Assembly: GCF_021155765.1 (NCBI RefSeq)
Contig: NC_060112.1
Location: forward strand, 3,658,001 to 3,722,000
Origin: Diprion similis
Lineage: Eukaryota; Arthropoda; Insecta; Hymenoptera; Diprionidae
Length of the DNA: 64,000 bases
Direction: 5' to 3'
In this document: positions 50,749-61,500 of the stretch, piece after piece
How positions within the stretch are numbered: the stretch's first letter is position 1
Layout: the number at the start of each line of letters is the position of its first letter
Notes under the pieces: generated by a model
Told to the model about the DNA's origin: nothing
The model's database searches: none
Seen by the model: only the letters and a program-made list of their open reading frames with translations
Position numbers and translations under genes: made by a program

Positions 50749-51170
50749 CTAAGTGCAGAGTAATGGAATAGTGTCTTAGCGGTTCTTTAATAGCTCTCTT
50801 TGCTCGTGCGTAGCAGAACCATTAACCTACCTTCAAAGCGAATAAATTCCTCGACGTCTTTCATTCCGCGACGGTTTCGTTGAAAATCTTCAAAGGATAG
50901 ATCCTCGATATACTTTTCTGGATCTACCTCGAACTCTTCTAACCCACGTGTTTGTCGACGGTGATCGATTGTCTCATGTGGATTCACGGGTCCTGCAAGG
51001 TGGCCAACTCCACTCACGCTGCGAACTTCAAGAGCCGAGCCAGACCACGCTGGACGATCTGACAACTGAGACGTAGAAGTGGGCGATATATCATAAGCCG
51101 TGCCCACTGCTGCAGCACTCACGTGCAATGCGAGTACGTTTCCAACCCAAAAGGTGAGCAGCATTTTCAT
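49703..51170 (-). CDS. Secreted arginine/tyrosine-rich proprotein-like protein, 461 aa, family not recognised
   Basis: Exon 1 is 50831-51170 and exon 2 is 49703-50748, split by an 82-bp intron (donor GAAG|GTAGGT, acceptor CACTTAG). The phase-1 junction restores FIRFEGHTNEPR. The protein starts MKMLLTFWVGNVLALHVSAAA, a clear signal peptide. Three furin-like sites follow: RQTR at about residues 72-75, RNRR at 98-101 and RVRR at 120-123. The pieces between them are acidic, include EEFEVDPEKYIEDLSFEDF, and each starts with Gly. The long second exon is rich in Arg, Tyr, Pro, Asp and His, has further dibasic sites and lacks Cys, and ends with a more ordinary stretch (LPWPVEIGTKVHI). A secreted proprotein or extracellular matrix component fits. 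I do not recognise the family and infer processing only from the motifs. An AG lies two bases before the ATG codon's flanking G, so a 5'UTR intron is likely. Confidence 0.85.
50831..51170 (-). CDS. Secreted proprotein-like gene, exon 1 (signal peptide and RxxR sites)
   Basis: Starts at ATG 51168-51170 and encodes the signal peptide and the RQTR and RNRR sites. It ends at donor GTAGGT (50830). The frame stays open past the donor for only 13 codons, through the intron, so splicing is needed to reach the long second reading frame. Confidence 0.85.
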
Positions 51171-51179
51171 CCTATTTAA

Positions 51180-54100
51180 AAATGTAGATATTAGTATTCA
51201 CTCGTTTGTATGTCCAGGAATAGAAAGGAATCAGTTTCATTCAACGATGTCAATAAATCTGTGATTAGGATGCTTAAATGCTGTGAGTATCATCTAGTCT
51301 ACACAATACTTGAAGATAAAATCATTTGCATATGGCTAACCGAACACAACTATATTTATTTTGAAGATGGAAGTGATCGATTTTTATGAAATTAAGAAAT
51401 TTCAAAAATTACATTCCATTAAATAGATAATATAATATCATCCGCAAATTCAGCGTGGGGTGTGGACAACCCCAAATGTGCGCAAAGGGTTGAGTAGCTG
51501 ACTTCTGTGAGTACAATGAGCATCAATCCGATACTGTATAAATTCTATGTGAAATTTTTACCGAAACAAACAATGGATGGGACGACAAGTATGGCGTATC
51601 CATGGTGCTTGCACATGACACTGTGCCTCCCCCCCCCCTCCTCCTCCCCTATGCTTTGAATAGTAACGGAATTACTGATTTTCCCTGACAAGTATAATTC
51701 TTGCGCGTTTCCGCGGTATTATACAAATATCCGGTTCTGTGAATCTGTCCAGAACGACATTGTGTAGGCATTTATATCAGTTAGATCAGTGGATATTTTC
51801 TGAAGCTCGTGTCCTCTCTCCATTTCACCTCTCTCTTTCTCTCTCACTCACTCTGCTGTATCTACGTCTAAACGCATAATGTGTGTCTGTCTGTCTTTCT
51901 TTCCTTTCGTTTTCTCTCATTTTCACGCTGACAATCCACGTCTGAAAGTTTTTAAACTTTGGACACTTGATTTTGATAGAACCTAAAATTTATTGGGCTC
52001 GGTACTATCTAATTTGGTACTTTGATGGAAGAAGAAAATAATCATTACACACCTAGAATCGTGGGCTCAGTGCTTGCGAGCCGTGAGTAGCGTGAGAATA
52101 TTAAAAAGTTGAGCTTCGTGACTGTGTTTGCACCGTGAAAACACAGAAATCTGTTGGATTAGGTATCATCAAAACTAAATTTTTCACATCGGCTTACATG
52201 ACACCTCAAACAGTAATGAATCCAACGATTTTTCCTAAAGAATATTTACTAGTATTGTTACCATGACTGTTGAAAAATTTGTTGAAATTTTTGATTTGAT
52301 TTGTCGCGTGTGTGCGTAACTTTCTTTAAACTTCTCAAGATCTAATTTTCTGACACGCTGTATGTTAGTCTTCGAATGGTTCACTCGCAGAAGCTCTTTA
52401 TCTTGGCGTTATTTGCATCGTATATTTAATTTCAAGTCATGTTTATGAGCGTAATGAATCTACGGATAAGGACGGAATATAATCTAAGGATGCTTATCCC
52501 TCCTTATTGCCACTTCGGAGTTGACATCCTGGTTAGCAGGAAGAGAAAAAAAAAGGCTATGCTTCTGGTTTGCAGTTACTCGGGGTTCAACGTACGACTA
52601 GAATTTCCTGTTACATTATATTCGCGTCGGTGACCTGATAGCGAGGCGGAAAATTATCAAAATTGAAGAAGAACCGTAAGTGAGATAATTATAATAAATT
52701 TTACCAAAATCGTTCTTTCATGAACGTTGAGTATGAATGTACCGGAAATTTGTACACGTGAATATGAATCGCGGCATTGAGAAAGTCTTAGGAATATTCT
52801 GGTAAAAGTCATTACTAATTATTTTGAATGTGATGAAATTCTAAAACAATTTCCAATGAATGGGGATTTACTGAAAAAATTGAATTTTTGTTACAGTAGT
52901 CAGTATTTGGCAAGGATAGTAACAAACTTTTTAACAACTATGCGACGGCTGGGTGAACTAAGCTACCAAAATTTTTGCTACTTGAATAGAAATAGAAATA
53001 ATTCCTTTTACATCATGTCATATAACTCCGGTGATTCTGTATCGATATAGACAAGTTTGGAATTATCTGAAAGAAAAAAAATCGACAACAGCCCACTTGT
53101 TCAAGAGTTATAGCCGATTCAAAAAAAAGAACAAATCCAAAATTTATAAGAACCAGTATTTGCTTAAAAAAATTAAAAATCCGCTGAAGGCTTAGCAATT
53201 TTTCCAAAAAAATCCTGAAATACGGGTCCCCTTAAATTGCTCAAAGAATGATTTATCAAATCACCGAGTGATTTGAATTTTTGGTCTCGACCTGATTGAG
53301 TGATTTGAGATGGAATCAGCCGATAGTCTTACGTTCACCTTCTCACAGGACAAGCTTGAGGTTGTCAGTTCAATTTCCGTCTTTCTTGAAAATGTTAGAA
53401 TGACAATTACGTCTAATGTGGTTTTTTATCAACCACTTTGATAAGTTATTTTGCAATATAGTGCAAAAAATTATAAACTTGACTATTTGCACACAAAGTA
53501 AATTTTGAATTAAACGAAATCTGACAAAATGAACTTTCTCGAAGAAAAAAAATACTGCTTCACGATAGATGGGAAAATTGTAGTATAATTTTGAATCTTA
53601 TTCATTACTAGACTGTGCAATAAATTTATTTGAGTACATTGATTATATTATACCTCATTACGATTCCCTGCTATTCACGTACGATGTTGTCAGCACGGTG
53701 CGATGATTTTGACTGAGGCAGACGACATGACCTGCTTACGTTCTGGTCGAAGTGTTTCAGGTGCAGTGCACTGAACCCCGTTACCACGAAGGACATAAAA
53801 ACGTTTTTCATCAGCTTGCGATACTTTAATATTATGTTGAGTAATTTTTTTATAAGTTAAATTACGAATCACTCATTATTACAATTGGAATTTGTAATAA
53901 AACCAAACTGGTTGATAGTTACAAATGAAAATTGTAATTAGCACCGAAATTTCGTCTACTTAATAATCTATTATCTTCTCATAACAAATTAAATTTGCAA
54001 TTAGCATTATATTTCTTTCTAATTATTACAAACAAGAATTGTAATTTGTAAATATTTATTTTCCGCCTAATTACAATTTTCCAGTGTAATTGACGCACAT

Positions 54101-54495
54101 TTTCGAGCTCATTTCAATTCTCAAATGTGATCAGGGATTTATTATCGAGTTATGTGTAATCGCCAACTATACATGCAGATACTCACACACTTGTAGTTAG
54201 AGACTTTTTTGGACATAATTACCATTTCCAAAAGGCATGAATGACTACTGATGAGTTGATTAGACTACCCACCGGCTGATTCAATTACTCACGTCACATT
54301 CAGTGGAAAAAAATTGGATTTACCGAAGCAAATACGTTCAGTGAAATGTTACTTTCTTGGAATAAATAAGTATTATTCTAATCCAATAAGTATTTCTTCT
54401 TGCGTCGTAGTACATTATGTCCCAAGGGAATAAAGTCAACTTTTAGCCCTGTGTTATATATCTATAAGACGTTATTTATAATAATAACTAAATAC
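51180..54495. other. Non-coding; probably 5' intron or flank of the secreted-protein gene
   Basis: AT-rich with a C-rich run at 51.63-51.65 kb and CT-rich DNA at 51.8-51.9 kb. No exon-like frame was found. Confidence 0.5.
53870..54095. repeat. Cluster of ATTACAA/TTGTAAT motifs
   Basis: About six ATTACAA or TTGTAAT heptamers occur in roughly 220 bases in both orientations (for example ATTACAATTGGAATTTGTAA at 53.88 kb). They can pair in several hairpins. This may be a decayed foldback element or AT-rich drift. Confidence 0.4.
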
Positions 54496-54499
54496 TTAC

Positions 54500-54620
54500 C
54501 TGTGACCACATTATTAGTTTGGAAATAGAGACTCGATATATCTTTTGCAATATTGGGTGTACGATTGAGAACGTATAATAATGAAAAAATTCATTCTCAA
54601 AAATGCATAAAATTGGTACA
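54500..54620 (-). other. Candidate 5'UTR exon of the secreted proprotein-like gene
   Basis: The minus strand reads GTGGTCACAG|GTAAGTATTT, a near-ideal donor, at 54500. The coding start at 51170 is preceded by an acceptor-like TTTTTAAATAG, so an untranslated exon about 3 kb upstream would fit. The left limit given is arbitrary. Confidence 0.3.
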
Positions 54621-55222
54621 TGGATATGGGTCGGCGAGAGCTGGGCTGAGGGAGATGGTCCAGGGCTGCAGGTGGCAAAGCGCTTGGCAAAAAAATGCAT
54701 ATATCTTATACGTTATTAAACCTAATAGGTCACGCTTTAGTAGAATCATGTAGTGGTTACACGGGTTGAAATCCACCCCAAACGTGATATTTCGTTTCAA
54801 AAATGAGTTCTAAGAATCTGAAAAAAAAAATCTAGGTTTGTTTAAGGTGCGCAAAAAAGGCTGTCACACTTTTCCTAACCAAAATTGATTGTTCAAATAT
54901 TATAAAACATCGTCGAAGTTAAAGAAAGTGTTAAAAATTTCGAAAACAAGGACTTATACTATACGAGGACTTTGAAAAATGTTCGTGGTGAAATTCACCC
55001 CAGTGATCGATTACGGTTGAATATATTACAAGAATGTGTTATTGAATATTGCACAAACTTGTAATATCAATATTTATTCTCATAGAAAATAGAGTACCTA
55101 CTTTGAAAATGCGTGACTAAAAATTCTTATAATTCTTTCATTCGCGCATAAGTGTGATCGTTTTATTAGATTGAAGGCTAGAATATTATTGAAAGTTTAT
55201 AACCATATATATAGTTGGTCCT

Positions 55223-55244
55223 CCCCCCCGCCCCCGCCCCCCCG
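55223..55244 (-). repeat. Strong G-quadruplex-forming tract on the minus strand
   Basis: The plus strand reads C7-G-C5-G-C7-G, so the minus strand carries three long G runs separated by single C. It lies about 150 bases left of a candidate first exon at 55.4 kb. Confidence 0.8.
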
Positions 55245-55379
55245 TAAATGCTTGAGAAAAGTTAGAGAGAATAATATGCTACTTTCGTCTAGTTTTTCCG
55301 GTCAAAAAGCTTAAATTTTAGTTTAGTCGTGAATAAAAATAATCACATCTATATCTATAATAATTTCTGCGTTATAAGC

Positions 55380-55625
55380 GCCATCTTTTTGCCCGTGAGT
55401 GAGTGTGGACGGCGTCGTTTATAAAATTGTCTATTTCTCGATTATCTTCTAATTCATCAATCGTGTACTGTGTCGTCCTTGTGGATATTTCGGACTTATT
55501 GTGTGCGTTTTACCTGTTTCAATTAATTATTGCTGAGTTTTTTTTTTCTGCCCAGAGGTGTCATCTCGACACGTGTTTCGGTATAAATCCACTACTTTCG
55601 CCTCTATTTAAACGTATCCTATCAT
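55380..55625 (+). other. Candidate untranslated first exon (plus strand)
   Basis: A CT-rich, low-ATG stretch starts after GTTATAAGCGCCATC and ends at a strong donor (TATCAT|GTAAGTATTG). A second candidate exon lies at 56036-56087. Together they look like a transcript start, but no downstream coding exon could be joined. Confidence 0.3.
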
Positions 55626-56035
55626 GTAAGTATTGTTTTCTATTTTTATATCTCGAGTAAAATACTAACGACTGATGGCCGAGTATATCTTCTGGTCGAA
55701 GTAAAGTCGTTTATCTAATTTCAGCTTGGCACTTTACATTTGTTGCATGTATTTTCTTCTGTATTCTCTTATTTAAAAAAAATTATTTTATTCATTTTAT
55801 TTGATTCTCTCCTAGGGTTTGTGCAGCCCGTCTAATATATTATTTTTCTAAGTGGGACCAAGACGTTATGTTTTATGGTTGAAAAGAAATTTGTAAATTG
55901 AAAAGAAAACGCACCTCATTAGTCATTAGCGTAAAATCAGTTGGTAAAACAGAGAGGTGAAAATTTTTTACTTTCTCTGGCAACTGAAATCCGTATGAAA
56001 TGAAAATGAACTTCATTTCTCCGTTGTTAACAGGT

Positions 56036-56087
56036 ATCTGATACTTCCCCTGTCAGTAAGCGGTCGACATGGCTTTCTCTTGTGATT
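56036..56087 (+). CDS. Candidate start-codon exon of an unidentified plus-strand gene
   Basis: Acceptor GTTGTTAACAG, then a short leader, ATG at 56069 (GTCGACATGG context) and donor GATT|GTAAGTAACC. It encodes only MAFSCD in phase 1. Both splice sites are good, yet I found no convincing next exon before the convergent DIP-like gene at 58.4 kb. It may belong to a long-intron gene or be non-coding RNA. Confidence 0.3.
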
Positions 56088-56099
56088 GTAAGTAACCTA

Positions 56100-58400
56100 C
56101 AACGAATATATAGTCGTTGCTAACGGTTCAAATCTGAAACTAACAGTAATGCAATTCGACTATTCATCGATCATAGGTAAGATCCTTGAACTAATGATAA
56201 GGTAGTTTTGACTATCTATGGCTAAGAGGTCAACGTGGATCTCACTAGAGGTTAAACTCTGAAAGAAAAGGTGAGGCTATTCAAATTCTCGTAAGTAAGA
56301 ACCAGCTATCGGTAAGTGCAGGTTGACCACCGTGGGTCCCTTAATATGGGTAAGGTAGGAAACGTTAGTACAAAAAAGCTGACTCGATCGGTGACGTATG
56401 CATCCGATCATAGAATCACCCCTACACACCTACTAAACGTGTATTATTATAATACAATCGAGAATTCATTACATTGTGTTCATTAATTTTTGTAGGCTGT
56501 CATTTGTGATAATGACATGCAGTCTAAGCCCCCCCCCCCCCCCCCCCTTTCCAGCGGTCTATTTTGTCGTCTTTCATTATAAACAATTGATAATAAGTAA
56601 CACGTATCAAACAAAAAAAATTACGATACCGTTAACTGGTATTATTTTAGTATCCATTTTTTCACCACAATGTTGATGGGTAGTATTGGAATGGCAACAG
56701 ACGTGCACATATACATATGCATGATATAAAGTATAATTTTCTTTCACTGTATTTGATAATTCTTAATAACATATGATTAAAATTACGAGGGAGTGAGATT
56801 TGGGTGGTATAAACATGCAGATCAAGTGTCGACTTCATACGACGGAAAATTTTGATCTATGGAAGATTACTGCGAACTAGTACATGAATTATTTTATTCG
56901 CACAATTCGGTCGGGTAGTATTCTCATCGTCACTCATTTAATAAATTAGTGAACTACGAACTTGTAACCACTATCAAGAAAGACTTATCATCTCCAGAGT
57001 GACAATATGAAAAAAAAAATTTATTTCTATCTTTAACTGGCATATCTATGCGCATAATCACCGGAACAAGTCTTTTTATATTATCACTTTGGAAATGAAT
57101 AATCCTGAACAGTAGCCATCGGAACTCATAGCTCAGATTAACGTAAAAGAAGAAGAATATTTCGAATATGAATATAAATATAAAATTTATACATAAAAAT
57201 ATTATCAATTATAACCTCAAACCGATGCGGCAGGGATAACGCAAAGACATTTTTTTTTTTTTTTGATAGTTTGATGAGTTTGGATAGTAAGGGGACTGAG
57301 AAGGTTGTCTTGACGCAACCTAGTCGTTGTCGCTTTTCAAAAAGCAAGTAATCTGCCCTGCCAATGAGTACCTCGGTGGAAATCCATTCTGTGGTCCTGT
57401 ACCAGGCCAGTAAACAACAGATCCTTGTCTATTTTCATGACCAGGTTCGAACGAACCGAAGTGCAGACCTTTTGCTGATTGTGAAAATATTTCTCATTGT
57501 CAGCTGCTTTTCTGATCTGGACTGGATTTCGCTGAATTTTTTTGGCTAAGAGGTACGTGAGGAGGGAGGGCTGGGGGGGAGGGCATTTGACAATAGCATT
57601 CTGTTCTGTTTTTCAAACGAGGCCGGTGGTATGTTATAGCCAATTTGCTTCTTATTTTTAGTAAAAAAGATATTAGTCAAGATTTTGACAGGTGTGCAAC
57701 CGGATGAAATTTATATGACACAACCACTGATCAAGTCGTAAAAGAACGTCCTCTCTTCGTTTATTTGTTACAGAAATGAATTTTCAAAAAAGTCAATTTT
57801 TTAGACTTCAGGAGTTGAATAGCTTCTTCTCGAAAACATACATAGGTACTTTAAAATAAATTCTTAAAATAATACCTCTCATTTGTTTTTTTGTTTTTTT
57901 TTTCTTGCAAAATTACAATATGATTCATAGTCTGTATTGTACGACTACAATAACGTAATAGTTTGGCTAACCGATCTGTGCGTAATTGGTTTATTGAAGC
58001 CACTGTTCAACAAGAATATTTGTACAATCGGAAGTTATGAATCATATTGCCGTTACGGCGGGTTCTTGTGCATATTTAGTAAGTCATCATTCACATGCTC
58101 AGTTATCATTTTTTCACATAAGTCCGCTGAACGTCGATGTTCACATAAATTTCTGTACACAATATTTGGATGATCTAGTGATCCACGTTAACGTTAATCT
58201 TGTTCGTTCCACTTCACGCTGTACGGTTAAATTTGACGTTGTAAAACTACGTCTTTTATTTGGCATGATAATTCATTTGTCCGTGTATCTTCATATTACT
58301 ATATTAACAATTGTCGTTTTGGCACTTGTCAATCGGGTGATTTATTGTTCACCATTGATTCACTATATTGATTTCCGGTTTCCCATATGCCACGTACACA
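56100..58400. other. No confirmed exon; poly-C tract
   Basis: A 61-codon plus-strand frame at 57364-57549 (MSTSVEIHSVVLYQASKQQI) looks partly coding, but its phases do not fit the 56.07 kb start exon. A plus-strand frame at 58.04-58.40 kb is hydrophobic and lies against the 3' end of the DIP-like gene. Confidence 0.45.
56529..56547 (-). repeat. 19-base poly-C (poly-G on the minus strand)
   Basis: Nineteen consecutive C followed by TTTCC. Same length as the G run at 14.3 kb, but in the opposite strand sense. Confidence 0.9.
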
Positions 58401-58401
58401 T

Positions 58402-58523
58402 TTAATAGCGCCTGAACATTTGTAACATGAACCATAATACAAAGCTGAGTCTACGCGAAAAGTCTGTGCTCAAACACAATCCACTTTGAAGTGCACCCGA
58501 GCCACGCGCAGCTTCCGCTGAAC
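58402..58523 (-). CDS. DIP/lachesin-like terminal exon with possible GPI signal
   Basis: Acceptor ATGTTTCAG precedes 58523 and the reading frame ends at TAA 58402-58404. It encodes a Gly/Ser/Ala spacer, a basic pair and the hydrophobic run LSFVLWFMLQMF, followed by RRY. Family knowledge favours a GPI anchor. The charged last residues are unusual for one, so a short membrane tail or an alternative last exon is possible. Confidence 0.7.
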
Positions 58524-61500
58524 CTGAAACATGTGAAACAAATTATGAGAAATTGCTCAATTATCTGGATCTAGGTAATACACATTCAGACGAATTTGGT
58601 CGTATTTTACTATTAGTTGTTGAAAATCGTTATCCTATAAATCTGTTGATCTTTAATTTATTTTATTCAATTTTCGCGCTCTCGATCCCAGATTATAATG
58701 AAAAACAAAGTTACAGATAAGATCTTTGAATTTCTACCTCAACAAAGGCACAGGTTTGTAACTCGGAACACACGGAGCTGAGGTTAAAATTATGAATAAA
58801 TTGCGTTACTTGAAATAGGTTCGTTTATAAATAAGTACTAACCTCCATAGATCGCAATCTCATCGTTGCCCCGTCTACCGATATCAACGAATATCTTGAT
58901 TTCTGAAACAAACAATAAAAATATGTAAGTACGTAACATATAGTCCCTAATATGAAACAATAGTTCTATCAAACAATCTTATGGCCTATCAGTTTTTCCA
59001 AGAATTTGTTATAAGGGACCAGTAAGAAATGTTGCTAATTTGTAGAACGGTATTAGTTGGATACGATAAAAAGTAAATTATTGGTGTTAATAATTAGATA
59101 AAAAGAAGTTAAAAAATGGATTATATCAGAAAATAAACGACTTGCAAAAATTTCTATTGTTATCGAATCTGAAACAATTGAACAAGAAACTCACTCATAC
59201 CAGTACAAGATGGATGGTGTACGTAAGTATTCTACATAATGATGGACTGAATTAATACTAACAGAGAATATTTTACAATGCTAGTCAAGTGTTGGAAACA
59301 TTTCATTTTTGGGTTACTAGAAATAGAATTCTAGAAGGTTATTTGCAAAGCTTACCATAAAGTCTCAAAGTGCCTTCGGCTTTACCAAGGCTATTGGTTG
59401 ATACACAATTGTAAGTGCCAACATCTTCCTGAGTGAACCCTCTAATGAGTAACCACATTAGTACTCTGTAACCGGATCGATCTTCTCTTATATTGTACTT
59501 CGGCCTGTAGAATGACAAAATAATAATAGTCGAAATTAGTACGGTTTCACATTGATAGTCAAGTAACGGTGTGACGTGACAGAGTTGTATTTGAAAATTT
59601 CATGGGCTTGTATCTTAACGTTGGACGTTAGTCTTTCTCCATTTTATTTTCTCTGCGATACACGGTAGCATAATTTACATTGCAAAATTATATCGGAGTA
59701 CTAGCTATTGGGGGTTAGAAAAAGCATCTGCTTTTCTACTCGTCAAAAGGGTAGAATAAATATAAAAAAGGGTTTGCAGATACGCAACTTTGCAGTTCAG
59801 ATAAAAATGGTACCTGTAGTAATAGACTATTAACCATGTCTCTTAATACATCTAAAGTGTCTTAGTTGGGCTGAGAAAGTTATAAAAAATAAATACCACA
59901 GAGCAAAGCTGATAATCCAAGAACCTTAAAGAGCCAAATGATTTTATAAACTATTTTGCTATCTGGGATACTTCAGTTTTGCATAGCGTATTTTGGGAAG
60001 GGTATTCTAACTTCAGTTCAACCATTTCAGACCTAATCAACTTCACAAAAAGGGTAACTATCCAAATAAAATCATTTGAAACGTAAAAAATATCGCCATG
60101 ATAGAAAATAATTTCCGGATAAAAGGACATGAAAAACTTATTAACAAATTTTGTGGTGAAATTAGCAAGGAACGATACGCGCTGCGATTCCTCAGCAAGG
60201 ATACATCGTCAAGTAACACCTCGCGGTTACGTATGCTGACATGAAAAAATTCCAAGAGCAACGTACTTGGCGAACATATTCAATAGTTATGTTTTGATGT
60301 GATGGCACTCGTTTATGTCCTACTTCTTACATCTCAAATAAGCATCACCAGCAAACAACCGAATTTAATATGACAGAACTTTCGTGCAAAAGTTATTCAA
60401 TTTTGATACCAAAGTTCGACCAGTAATAAATTCACATCCCATCAAAAAAGTCTACAAAAATCTCACGTCAAATATACGAAAGTTGTGAATACCTATAAAA
60501 ATTTCTCATCTATCTCGACAGCTACGAAAATTTTTTAATCACAAAAATTCCCTTTTGCCTCAGTTGGAATATATTCTAGGACCTTTTAAGGAGCGGAAAC
60601 AAGGGAAGAGATAGCGTGAAGGACCCAAGATGGATGTTTTTACGGGAAAGGAGTAACGAGGTCCGGAAGCACGAACTCGCGACGAAACTACGACCAAGGT
60701 AGTTAGCGGGGACCACGATGGTAAGTCAGGCCCAGCGTTCCGCTAAAAGTTTTATTCCCAACTTCTCCCGGTATCTCAAACCACATCCACATATACTTTC
60801 GTCTGAAATGTTCTGCTATGGGCAGTGAAGTGGACTAACGCGAGTTTTTTGTGGAGAACCATCGTGACGTACGTTTTTTTTTTCATTTTTAAAGGCCCTG
60901 TACGTGGGTGTAACCCCTGGGGCCTTGCGCTCCTGCTCTCAAAGGTCACATAACATTGGGACTAGTCGACTGGACGACTAAGGACGCGAAAAATGAAGAC
61001 ACTCATTACTGTACTCACGAAGCAGAAAATCTGTATTTTTAAAGAATTAAGCTGTCTTAGTCCCCTTAATAATTGGCCAGTTCAGTTGGTCGAATAAGCT
61101 TGACGTCAGTCCATGCTACCAACTCATTAACCGCGTAAACCACTGAAACCAGGTGAGTCAGCTAACGTAAGTCTGTAGCTGATTAACCAAGTAAACAATT
61201 TTGACCGATTTGGTATAAACTGAGATCTGCAAGTAATCAATTGACAATGAGTAAGCCATTTCCATTGGTTACGCTGGTCAAATTATGCACTAATAGTCTG
61301 TTCTGTTCGGTTATTTCTAACTTGTTAGACAATATTTTTACCTATACAATATGGAATAACAGAAACAAGAGATGGTGACATGATGCATTTATTTTTCGAG
61401 GATCGTGTTCATTTCACTCCATCACTTTAAACATGAGGTATTTTTATGTTTATATGGTACGTTGTGTTCCTTGAATTGTGAACTTTTGATATCAAAATTC

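Noticed and set aside
53870..54095. CRISPR-like regular repeats
   Set aside because: The motifs are only 7 bp, irregularly spaced, in both orientations, and the genome is eukaryotic.
57307..57420. Continuation of the 56.07 kb start exon into a Cys-containing short peptide at 57.35 kb
   Set aside because: The phase fits, but the acceptor is poor and the frame stops after about 20 codons; too weak to call.
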